Source: an uncultured Prevotella sp. (GTDB lineage Bacteria > Bacteroidota > Bacteroidia > Bacteroidales > Bacteroidaceae). Taken from it: a stretch of 7,227 bases of DNA. The stretch covers positions 1 to 7,227 of the forward strand of contig CALZDK010000103.1 of assembly GCA_945637645.1 (NCBI GenBank). Reading direction: 5' to 3'. Below, piece after piece: positions 1-7,163 of this stretch (positions are counted from its first letter, which is position 1; the number at the start of each line of letters is the position of its first letter). The position numbers were made by a program, and so were the translations under genes. The notes beneath the pieces are model-generated. The model was not told the origin of the DNA, ran no database searches, and worked only from the letters and a program-made list of their open reading frames with translations.

Positions 1-75
1 CAAGGCAACGCGCCCGGTTCGGCTTACGCCAAGTATGCGGCTAAGATGATGAGAAGAATGAAGAATGAAGAGTGA
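1..75 (+). CDS. 3' end of an unidentified upstream gene (partial)
   Basis: Of the three plus-strand frames only frame 1 stays open from the window edge, ending at TGA 73-75; the other two stop before base 50. It encodes 24 residues, beginning QGNAPGSAYAKYAAKMM and ending RRMKNEE. The basic, Met-rich tail looks like a plausible protein C-terminus, but too little is present to name a family. The last seven or so residues are encoded by a purine-rich AAGAATGA-type repeat, so the tail and stop codon may be supplied by that repeat rather than ancestral. It overlaps the next gene by 11 bases in a different frame, which would permit translational coupling and suggests it belongs to the same transcript. 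Confidence 0.5.
   Translation, partial: QGNAPGSAYAKYAAKMMRRMKNEE
53..75 (+). repeat. AAGAATGA-type purine-rich short repeat, 5' copy
   Basis: Three imperfect tandem copies of a GAAGAATGA/GAAGAGTGA unit run along these bases. Bases 59-73 (TGAAGAATGAAGAGT) are identical to 7161-7175 at the other end of the operon. Repeats of this kind are, as I recall, scattered between genes in many Bacteroides and Prevotella genomes; their origin is unclear to me. Here the repeat contains the stop codon of the upstream gene and the ATG of the next one, and its GA-rich stretch may also act as a weak ribosome-binding region. Confidence 0.6.
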
Positions 76-1549
76 AAAAAATATAATTCGGATGATTGTA
101 GCGGTCGTGGCGGCATTCTGCCTTGCGGCTTGCACAGAGTCGGTTGACAACGCAGAGAAGGTTGACCGACTTCCACAGATTTATCCTGACTATATAGGAG
201 TTACCATTCCTGCCGGCATCGCCCCACTGGACTTCAACGTTGAGGAACAGGGAACGGTGAAGGTGGATGTGACCATAAGGGGAAGCCACAGTGGCGAGTT
301 GCACACCCAAGGCGAATGGGCAGAGTTTGACATAAAGGAATGGTACGACCTGACAATGGATAATGCAGGAGGCAAACTGACCGTTGACGTATGCGCCAAG
401 GACGACGAAGGCAAGTGGCGGAAATATCGCAGTTTCGACATCCACGTCAGTCCTTTCCCACTCGAAGACTTCGGCCTCACTTATCGCCGCATACAGCCAG
501 GCTATGAGGTGGGAGGCAACATCGGCATATACCAACGCGACATACACTCGTTCGACGAGTTCCCGCTGATGACGGAGACAGCACTGCCGGGACGTTGCTT
601 CAACTGCCACACGGCAAACCGCACAGACCCGCAACAGCTGACTCTGCAGGTGAGAGGCGAAGGTGGAGGAACATTGGTGCAAAAGAAAGGCGCGCAGGTG
701 TGGTTCGACACCAAGACCGACTCCACAAAGGCTGCCGGAAGCTACGCCTACTGGCACCCGAAAGGCCGCTACTGTGCCTATGCCGTGAATGCCGTTCACC
801 AGAGTTTCTTCGTGAACAAGGATCGGAATCTTGAGGTGTATCACGACTTCGGCGACATCATGGTGCTTGACACAAGCAAGGGCGAGCTGGTTCTATCTCC
901 ATTGCTCCGCACCGAGGACACCGAGATTTTTCCCGCCTTCTCTGCCGACGGAAAGACAATCTACTACAGCACATCGCCGAAATGTAATGTGCCAGCAGAA
1001 TATAAAAAGGTGAAATGCAGTCTCTGTGCCATCGACTTCGACGAGGAAAAGGGAACATTCGGCAATAAGGTGGATACGCTGCTCAACGGACCTGCAACAG
1101 ACAAGAGTTATGTCTTGGCACGACCATCCTACGACGGACGCTGGCTGATGTACTGCACTGCCGACCGCTGCAACTTCCCCGTAAGCCAAAAGGAATCCGA
1201 CCTCTGGCTCATGGACCTAAGGACAATGGAGACGCGACCCATTAAGGAGGTGAACACTCCAGAGTCGGAGAGTTTCCACAACTGGAGCAGCAACAGCCGC
1301 TGGTTTGTCTATTCAAGCAAGGGCGAGGACGGAATGTATAGCCGTGCCTACATAGCAAGCATCGACACTGCAGGCAATGTGACCAAACCTTTCCTCTTGC
1401 CCCAGCGCAACCCACGCAAGTTCTACCGCGATATGTTCGACTCCTACAACTGTCCCGACTTCACGAAAGTGAAAGTAGATTTCGATATTCGCGTTGCGAG
1501 GGAAGAAATTCAGTCGGGGAAACGAAAGAAAGTAAAAATCAAGAAGTAA
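65..1549 (+). CDS. CxxCH heme-motif lipoprotein with PD40/TolB-like beta-propeller (copy A)
   Basis: This 494-residue predicted lipoprotein has a basic n-region (KSEKNIIR), a hydrophobic stretch at 11-21 and lipobox L20-A21-A22-C23. Starting at the inner Met10 would remove the positive n-region, so ATG 65 is preferred although it lies in a repeat. Residues about 35-130 look like a beta-rich leading domain. A single CxxCH motif, C178-F-N-C181-H182, follows, as in c-type cytochromes that bind heme covalently. The rest carries PD40/TolB-like blade signatures: YWHPKGRYCAYA near 229-240, FPAFSADGKTIYYS near 289-302, RPSYDGRWLMY near 353-363 and NWSSNSRWFVYSS at 406-418. H231 (in WHP) and H405 (in HNW) recur in the paralogue at 3369-4835 and are candidate distal heme ligands. 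It probably sits in the periplasm, anchored to a membrane by lipid; no strong acidic surface-export run follows C23. C318-S-L-C321 is an extra CxxC absent from the paralogue. Substrate and redox partner are unknown. The family is common in Bacteroidales, often annotated only as TolB-like or cytochrome-c-related. Lipoprotein and heme motif are seen; heme binding is inferred. Confidence 0.85.
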   Translation: MKSEKNIIRMIVAVVAAFCLAACTESVDNAEKVDRLPQIYPDYIGVTIPAGIAPLDFNVEEQGTVKVDVTIRGSHSGELHTQGEWAEFDIKEWYDLTMDNAGGKLTVDVCAKDDEGKWRKYRSFDIHVSPFPLEDFGLTYRRIQPGYEVGGNIGIYQRDIHSFDEFPLMTETALPGRCFNCHTANRTDPQQLTLQVRGEGGGTLVQKKGAQVWFDTKTDSTKAAGSYAYWHPKGRYCAYAVNAVHQSFFVNKDRNLEVYHDFGDIMVLDTSKGELVLSPLLRTEDTEIFPAFSADGKTIYYSTSPKCNVPAEYKKVKCSLCAIDFDEEKGTFGNKVDTLLNGPATDKSYVLARPSYDGRWLMYCTADRCNFPVSQKESDLWLMDLRTMETRPIKEVNTPESESFHNWSSNSRWFVYSSKGEDGMYSRAYIASIDTAGNVTKPFLLPQRNPRKFYRDMFDSYNCPDFTKVKVDFDIRVAREEIQSGKRKKVKIKK

Positions 1550-1552
1550 CGT

Positions 1553-3364
1553 ATGAAAACATTGATAAGGAAATATTGGAAATTAGGACTGTCGTTAGTT
1601 TTTGCCTTGGCTGTCTATTGGTTTTGGGCATTCCCATACCGCAGCGTGCTGAGTTTCCAGGAGCAATACCAGATGTTCCTGACCACAGGCGACTACTTCG
1701 CCGAGCGCGTCGCAGTGCCTGGAGGTCTCGCCTCCTACATAGGCGAGTTTCTCACGCAGTTCTATTATCTGCCAACCATAGGAGCCATTTCCCTTGCCCT
1801 TCTCTTCCTTGCCATTCAGCGCCTCACATGGCGTGTGGCACAGACCAACGGCGCAGAGGACTGCTGGTATCTGATCAGTTTCATTCCTCCCGTGGTCCTT
1901 TGGGCATATATGGGCGACGAGAACGTGATGCTTGCCTTCATTGTCTCAATGGTGGCTTTGCTCCTTTCAATGCTTTGCCACGACGTCATAAGCCGCAAGG
2001 CTGACAACACCCTTTCGTTGGTTATCAGGATTTTGTTCGGACTTCCCTTGTTCTACTGGTTCTTTGGTCCTGCCGTAATCCTTCTAATGATTTATATTCT
2101 TGTTCGTGAGTTCACAACACTAAAGGGCAAAGGCATTCAGCAAAACCTCATCCCTGCACTTGCCATCGCGGTCACCTTCTGCTGCATCAACCTTAGTGCC
2201 ACGTTTGTGCAATATCCCATTGTCAGGCTCTACTGCGGACTTGAATACCATCGCTATCCTGTCTATCCCGCATTAATGCAATACATCGTGATGGCGACAA
2301 TAGTCCTCACACCCCTTGTAATGGCTCGCCTGCCCAAGACCGGGAAGGCATTTGCCATCAATGCCGTTGCCTTGGCAGTCTTTGGCTTTGCCTCTTTCCT
2401 AACCATGGGTTTTGATCAACTGAAATACGAACTTATCGACTACGAATTCCTCGTGCGGACAGAGAAATGGGACAAGATTATCGCCATGGCAGAGGAACGC
2501 CAGCCGTCAACGCCCCAGGAAGTGGCTTCCGTAAATCTCGCCCTAAGCCAGACAGGACAACTCTGCGACCGCCTTTTTGAATTCTACCAAAACGGCGGTG
2601 AAGGACTTTTCCCCAAGTTCAGACGCGATATGTTCTCGCCAGTCACCACCGCCGAGGTGTTCTTCCGCCTTGGCATGATAAACGATGCCGAGCGCTACAT
2701 GTTCGAGGCGCAGGAGGCAATACCCAACTACCGCAAAAGCGGACGACTGACAAAGCGCATCGTCGAATGTGAGATAGCCAACGGCAACTTTGCCGTGGCA
2801 GCAACCTATCTGCGCCGCCTACAGAACACATTGTTCTATAAGCCTTGGGCAACGAGGATGCTGCAGCTGATAAAGAATCCCGAGGCTGTGGCAGAACACC
2901 CGCTCTTCAAGAAACTGCGCGCCAACCGATACACCAAGGAAGACTATCTCTTCAGCGACATGGAGATGGACCAGATGACAGGATTGTTGTTCACCTGCAA
3001 CAACAAGAACCGCATGGCATACGAATACCTCATGTGCTACGTCCTTTTGGAGCGCGACATCGTGAAGTTCATGAAGTACTATCCTCTTGGACAATACGTT
3101 GGCTACGACCGCATCCCACGCGTCTTCCAGCAGGTCATCATAGGCACATGGATGCAAGAGCACAACGACCTGCGGTCGATGCCCTACAGCGTAGATGCGC
3201 AGACAGTGAACGAGACGGTGGAATTTGTACGCCTCTACATGTCTAAAGGCAACAGGCAGCAACTCGATGCCCCTCCCTATTGCTACAACGCCTGGCACTA
3301 CATTATGCTGAGCGAACTGGGCAAGGAGGAAAAGAAAAAAGAAGTGGCAAAAGAAATATATTAA
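1553..3364 (+). CDS. DUF6057-like polytopic membrane protein with C-terminal helical-repeat domain (full-length copy)
   Basis: This 603-residue protein starts 4 bases after the preceding stop. The basic N-terminus (KTLIRKYWK) should be cytoplasmic, followed by about nine membrane segments, roughly at 11-27, 68-88, 104-119, 124-142, a hairpin spanning 154-186, 197-216, 238-258 and 265-286. Positive charges at ISRKAD, REFTTLKGKG and ARLPKTGK mark cytoplasmic loops, so nine segments place everything after residue 290 in the periplasm. The C-terminal half (about 293-600) is soluble and helical, with alternating aromatic and Ala-rich helices that resemble TPR-type repeats, for example YLRRLQNTLFYKPWA at 419-433 and NKNRMAYEYLMCYVL near 484-498. 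A conserved first periplasmic loop contains EQYQMFLTTGDYF at 37-49. I recall this architecture as DUF6057, a Bacteroidota family of unknown function; that name is unchecked. Its paralogue is the last gene of the operon. A role as membrane partner or scaffold for the adjacent heme-propeller lipoprotein is inferred from the repeated gene pairing. No catalytic motif was seen. Confidence 0.8.
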   Translation: MKTLIRKYWKLGLSLVFALAVYWFWAFPYRSVLSFQEQYQMFLTTGDYFAERVAVPGGLASYIGEFLTQFYYLPTIGAISLALLFLAIQRLTWRVAQTNGAEDCWYLISFIPPVVLWAYMGDENVMLAFIVSMVALLLSMLCHDVISRKADNTLSLVIRILFGLPLFYWFFGPAVILLMIYILVREFTTLKGKGIQQNLIPALAIAVTFCCINLSATFVQYPIVRLYCGLEYHRYPVYPALMQYIVMATIVLTPLVMARLPKTGKAFAINAVALAVFGFASFLTMGFDQLKYELIDYEFLVRTEKWDKIIAMAEERQPSTPQEVASVNLALSQTGQLCDRLFEFYQNGGEGLFPKFRRDMFSPVTTAEVFFRLGMINDAERYMFEAQEAIPNYRKSGRLTKRIVECEIANGNFAVAATYLRRLQNTLFYKPWATRMLQLIKNPEAVAEHPLFKKLRANRYTKEDYLFSDMEMDQMTGLLFTCNNKNRMAYEYLMCYVLLERDIVKFMKYYPLGQYVGYDRIPRVFQQVIIGTWMQEHNDLRSMPYSVDAQTVNETVEFVRLYMSKGNRQQLDAPPYCYNAWHYIMLSELGKEEKKKEVAKEIY

Positions 3365-3368
3365 TAAG

Positions 3369-4835
3369 GTGAGAAAGATATTTTCCATATTTGTTCTGAT
3401 TGCAACAATAGTTAGTTGCACCGAACACCCAAGCAACGCGGTGAAGAGCGACAGCCTGCCTGCCATCTTCCCCGACTACATCGGAGTGACCGTTCCCACG
3501 GAGATAGCACCGCTGAACTTCAACATCGTCAGCACCGACGACATAGAACTTGTTGAGGTTACTGCGAAAGGCTCCAAGACAGGAGAAATGACCGCCAACG
3601 GTGACTATGCGCAGTTCGATATCGACGAATGGCACACCCTGCTCTCCAACAACAAGGGCGGCAAACTGACACTCACGGTATCAGTAAAATCCGGAGGGCA
3701 ATGGACGCAATACAAGCCCTTCGACATCCACGTCAGCGACAAGCCACTCAACCAGTACGGACTCTCCTACCGCCGAATACAGCCGGGATTTGAGGTCTAT
3801 AGCAAGATGGGCATCTACCAGCGCGACCTCTCATGCTTCGACGAGACACCTATACTGGAAAACACCCAAGTGCCTGGAATGTGCATCAACTGCCACACGT
3901 CAAACCGCACCAATCCCGCACAGACAACCTTCCACGTCCGCGGCGACCACGGAGCCACAATGGTGTCCAAAAACGGCAAGACGGAATGGCTGAAGGCAAG
4001 AAACGACTCACTGAAAGGCTCCATGGTTTATCCCTATTGGCATCCCGGAGGCCGCTATTGCGCCTACAGCACAAACAGGACAAGCCAAAGTTTCCACGCC
4101 TCAAAGTCGGAGCGCATAGAAGTGTTCGACCAGAGTTCCGATGTCTTTGTTTATGACACGGAGAGTCATGAGATAATCCTCGACACCCTTATTGCCACAT
4201 CCGACCACTACGAGACCTATCCGGTATTCTCACCCGACGGACGCACTATGTATTTCTGTTCGTCGAAGGCAGAACCCATACCTGCACGGTACCGAGAGAT
4301 ACGCTACGACATCTGCAGCATTTCGTTCGACCCCGAGAAAGGACAGTTCGGCAACAAGGTAGATACACTGTTCAGGGCATCGGCAATGAGGAAGAGCGCC
4401 ACACACCCACGTCCTTCCTACGACGGACGATGGCTGATGTTCACCATGGCGGACTACGGTTGTTTCCCCATTTGGCACCGTGAGGCAGACAACTGGCTGC
4501 TCGACCTGAAGACAGGCAAGGCAGAACCGATGGCAGCGGCAAACAGCAACGAGGCAGACAGTTGGCACAACTGGAGTGCAAATTCACAATGGGTGGTCTT
4601 TACAAGCCGCCGTGGCGACGGACTCCACACCCGACTCTACATCGTCCATGTTGGCGACAACGGGAAAGTAACCAAGCCCTTCATGTTGCCGCAGCGCAAC
4701 CCATGGGAATACTACGACTCCATGCACGACTCGTTCAACACCCCGGAGTTCCTGTCACGCCCAGTGGAGCTAAACAACCGGACCGCAGGCAATAGTATAT
4801 TGTCAGATAAACGTATAGAAACGAAAATAAGGTAA
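3369..4835 (+). CDS. CxxCH heme-motif lipoprotein with PD40/TolB-like beta-propeller (copy B, GTG start)
   Basis: This 488-residue protein is a clear paralogue of the lipoprotein at 65-1549, collinear along its whole length and roughly half identical by eye. The start is GTG 3369, four bases after the previous stop; it gives a compact signal peptide (basic RK, hydrophobic core) ending in lipobox I14-V15-S16-C17, and no nearby ATG fits. The heme-c motif is C172-I-N-C175-H176, in the context GMCINCHTSNRT against GRCFNCHTANRT in copy A. Shared landmarks include FPDYIGVTVP near 34-43, FDIHVS at 118-123, YRRIQPGFEV near 134-143, WHPGGRYCAY at 224-233, SFDPEKGQFGNKVDTLF near 319-335, RPSYDGRWLM at 348-357, HNWSANSQW at 400-408 and KPFMLPQRNPW at 436-446. 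Blade signatures such as YPVFSPDGRTMYFCSS near 284-299 are closer to the PD40 consensus than in copy A. Likely periplasmic, lipid-anchored and possibly a monoheme cytochrome. Function and partner specificity are unknown; two divergent copies suggest subunits of one complex or two related complexes. Confidence 0.85.
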   Translation: MRKIFSIFVLIATIVSCTEHPSNAVKSDSLPAIFPDYIGVTVPTEIAPLNFNIVSTDDIELVEVTAKGSKTGEMTANGDYAQFDIDEWHTLLSNNKGGKLTLTVSVKSGGQWTQYKPFDIHVSDKPLNQYGLSYRRIQPGFEVYSKMGIYQRDLSCFDETPILENTQVPGMCINCHTSNRTNPAQTTFHVRGDHGATMVSKNGKTEWLKARNDSLKGSMVYPYWHPGGRYCAYSTNRTSQSFHASKSERIEVFDQSSDVFVYDTESHEIILDTLIATSDHYETYPVFSPDGRTMYFCSSKAEPIPARYREIRYDICSISFDPEKGQFGNKVDTLFRASAMRKSATHPRPSYDGRWLMFTMADYGCFPIWHREADNWLLDLKTGKAEPMAAANSNEADSWHNWSANSQWVVFTSRRGDGLHTRLYIVHVGDNGKVTKPFMLPQRNPWEYYDSMHDSFNTPEFLSRPVELNNRTAGNSILSDKRIETKIR

Positions 4836-4837
4836 GC

Positions 4838-5698
4838 ATGAGATTCCTGTTGTTCCTCCTCTCCGCCATTGTCCTCGCCTCGTGCGAGAAGGCGATAATT
4901 GACTTTGCCGAAGACACTGCCAAGGGCAACCTTATTGTCAGCGCACATGTCAACGACCAGGGAAGCATGGGACCATGGCAATCCACAAAATCCACCAGAC
5001 CGCTTTCCGAACTCTGCACACGCATCAGCTATGTGCTCTATCAGGAAGGCAAACGCGTGAAATATGTAAACCAAAAACAGGGCGACGAAACTTTCGGCAG
5101 CGCGAGGATCAGTGTACCTCCTGGACAATACGGCCTGCTCATCATTGGACATTCGGGAGAAAGCAGTGCCACCACGACAAACCTCAGCAAGATAACCTTC
5201 TCAAGCAAGGTCACCGACACTTTCGCCAATTATCAGGAAATTGACCTTACGGACGAGCCGCAAAGCGTCAATACACTGCTCACGAGAACAGTGGCTATGG
5301 TAAGGCTCAACATCACCGGTGACATTCCCGGCTATGCGTCGATGCTGAAATTCTACTATACTGGAGGATCATCCTCACTCGACGGAGTATCTTTGCGTGG
5401 CTGCGTGGATAGCCGACAGACGGAGTATCGAGAGGTGAGCACCACACAGAAGACCTACGACATCTTCACTTTCCCTCACGAGACCGACGACATGCTGCAA
5501 ATCACCATAACGGCATACGATGCCGAAGGCAATGAGGTGATGGCGCGCCAGTTCTCCGACGTGCCAGTATCAGTAAACCGCATAACGAACATCAGCTGCG
5601 ACTACTTCGACGGAAGCAGCGGTGCCTTCGTCAGCGTCAGCGCCACAACAATGGCAGACGACACCTGGGCGGGCACTATAGACTACACAGGCGAATAA
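4838..5698 (+). CDS. FimB/Mfa2-like lipoprotein
   Basis: This 286-residue predicted lipoprotein starts two bases after the previous stop. The signal is short (MRFLLFLLSAIV) with lipobox L13-A14-S15-C16. The mature part is beta-rich and reads like the FimB/Mfa2 fimbrial anchor superfamily of Bacteroidales: a first domain with ISYVLYQEGKRV near 63-74 and SVPPGQYGLLIIGH near 92-105, then a second domain opening with RTVAMVRLNITGDIP near 150-164. The closing strands have VPVSVNRITNISCDYF near 242-257 and end in DDTWAGTIDY, which matches the N-R/H-hydrophobic-T plus final Trp pattern I associate with this family. Known relatives cap or anchor fimbriae at the outer membrane, or are uncharacterised DUF5119-type lipoproteins. 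No fimbrillin gene is nearby, so a structural fimbrial role is doubtful. Its position inside the duplicated module suggests an accessory subunit of the same envelope system. Family placement is by eye and moderate in confidence. Confidence 0.7.
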   Translation: MRFLLFLLSAIVLASCEKAIIDFAEDTAKGNLIVSAHVNDQGSMGPWQSTKSTRPLSELCTRISYVLYQEGKRVKYVNQKQGDETFGSARISVPPGQYGLLIIGHSGESSATTTNLSKITFSSKVTDTFANYQEIDLTDEPQSVNTLLTRTVAMVRLNITGDIPGYASMLKFYYTGGSSSLDGVSLRGCVDSRQTEYREVSTTQKTYDIFTFPHETDDMLQITITAYDAEGNEVMARQFSDVPVSVNRITNISCDYFDGSSGAFVSVSATTMADDTWAGTIDYTGE

Positions 5699-5711
5699 AA
5701 AACGTAAGACA

Positions 5712-7163
5712 ATGACTAAGAGACAAAACCATAGAATAAGACATGCCGCGCCTTACCTGGCAATGCTCATCATGGCTCTCGCCGTATGGGCATTCTACGA
5801 GACGCACCTTTCCTTCATGTTCTTCTACAAGGAGCAGAACCAGTTGTTCCTCCTTTCGGGAGACTATCTTTCGACATATTTCACCAAACCGTCATGGGTC
5901 GCCTGCCTTGCCGGCGACTTCATAACGCAGTTCTTCTACTATATGTATGCCGGCGCTGCAATCTTCGCGGCACTAATACTTCTTCTTGGAACCACTGTAT
6001 ATAAGTCGCTCGGATTGGCGGGTTTTAGCCGCCCCGTGGCTCTCCTCGTGGCACTGATAGCAATGGCAGTGGAGACCTCGTTCGGCTTTAATCCCGATTT
6101 CCGCCTCTCGTCACTGCTTTGCGTGCAAGGCGGAGCTATAGGTTTCCTTCTCTATGCCCTCACCATTAACTGCAAACCGTGGTTGAGACTCTCTGCCATA
6201 ACGATCGTCAGCATGCTCACGGCATGGATGTTCGGCTTCGGTTTCGTGGTTCTCACCGTGCTTATTGCAGTTTCGGAACTGATGGGACTGACAAAGACTT
6301 TCAGGCAAGGCACACAACCACGCAAGGCAGACTATGTCTTTATTCCGCTTTGCGCCATGCTTTCCACAGCCTTCTATTTCGGTTCGGAGACATATCCCGT
6401 TGACCCGGCCACTTGCCGTACCTATCCCGGAATAGGCAGTCTTCAGCTTCCCAGACAAGACCTTGAGGACTATCTTGAAGTGGACAACCTCTACTATTTC
6501 GGACGCTACGATGAACTGATAAAAAAGGTGGAGGCAATGAAGAACCCGTCGCCCGAAGTAACTTTCTACTACTATCTCGCCATTGCGCAACGAGGACTCT
6601 TGCCTCATAAGTTAAACAGCGTGAAGCCGGTAAACCTCGGTACCCTTTACGAGATAGGACCGAAATCCACTCCTGCGGAAATAAAGATGGTAAACGAACT
6701 TTATTTCGCTCTTGGAGACATGACCTTGGCAGAACGTGAAGCACTGTTGACATGCGTCTTCTCCTACGACAATCGCAACGTAAGAATGATTAAACGACTT
6801 GCTGAATGCAACCTTGTGGCAGGCGACAACGAGGCGGCAATGAAATACCTAAGAATACTCGACAACACCATTGCATACAAGAAATGGGCGCAAGCCAACA
6901 GACCGGGAAAAATAAATCTCAAACTTAACAACTTGAAACAGTATGCCGTTAAGGACGACACTATAAGGCTAAATGCCAGATTCCGCGATGTACTGACAAA
7001 TCTGTTGAAGGCAAATCCCCGAAACCACATGGCGCTCGACTACCTGCTCTGCACCGACTATCTTGTAGGAGCTCGCGAGATGTTCATCAACGACATAAAG
7101 GAATACTATATTCCACAATACGGTATGCCTACGGAGCCGATGTATAGGGAGCTGTATAAGTGA
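5712..7163 (+). CDS. DUF6057-like membrane protein, short paralogue
   Basis: This 483-residue protein is a paralogue of the one at 1553-3364. Its start lies 13 bases after the previous stop and gives a basic N-terminus (TKRQNHRIR) before the first membrane segment. About seven segments are visible, near 13-29, 77-95, 106-120, 131-150, a hairpin at 159-190 and 208-222. The first periplasmic loop keeps the family signature, EQNQLFLLSGDYL at 41-53, matching EQYQMFLTTGDYF. The soluble C-terminal domain (about 250-483) is helical with TPR-like character; YLRILDNTIAYKKWA at 379-393 and NPRNHMALDYLLC near 435-447 align with the long copy. Compared with that copy it lacks about 45 residues equivalent to one membrane hairpin, and about 75 residues at the C-terminus. 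The stop codon lies at the first base of a purine-rich repeat, so the tail could have been cut by repeat insertion or may be natural. Function unknown; inferred partner of the heme-propeller lipoprotein at 3369-4835. Confidence 0.8.
   Translation: MTKRQNHRIRHAAPYLAMLIMALAVWAFYETHLSFMFFYKEQNQLFLLSGDYLSTYFTKPSWVACLAGDFITQFFYYMYAGAAIFAALILLLGTTVYKSLGLAGFSRPVALLVALIAMAVETSFGFNPDFRLSSLLCVQGGAIGFLLYALTINCKPWLRLSAITIVSMLTAWMFGFGFVVLTVLIAVSELMGLTKTFRQGTQPRKADYVFIPLCAMLSTAFYFGSETYPVDPATCRTYPGIGSLQLPRQDLEDYLEVDNLYYFGRYDELIKKVEAMKNPSPEVTFYYYLAIAQRGLLPHKLNSVKPVNLGTLYEIGPKSTPAEIKMVNELYFALGDMTLAEREALLTCVFSYDNRNVRMIKRLAECNLVAGDNEAAMKYLRILDNTIAYKKWAQANRPGKINLKLNNLKQYAVKDDTIRLNARFRDVLTNLLKANPRNHMALDYLLCTDYLVGAREMFINDIKEYYIPQYGMPTEPMYRELYK

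Noticed and set aside
41..844. 267-residue open frame on the minus strand opposite gene 1
   Set aside because: It lies wholly opposite a gene with a convincing signal peptide, heme motif and full-length paralogue. Its own protein has no recognisable domain, and its end is encoded by the purine-rich repeat.
2819..3466. 215-residue minus-strand open frame across the gene 2/gene 3 junction
   Set aside because: It runs antisense to two supported genes, has no domain I recognise, and its Val/His-rich composition is typical of a shadow of a GC-balanced coding strand.
6111..6608. 165-residue minus-strand open frame inside gene 5
   Set aside because: It is fully antisense to a gene supported by paralogy and membrane topology, and shows no signal or domain.
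65..7163. Defence system, CRISPR array, insertion sequence or tRNA/rRNA gene
   Set aside because: No transposase, nuclease or helicase motifs, no regular repeat-spacer pattern and no structural RNA were found. All long plus-strand frames are envelope proteins.
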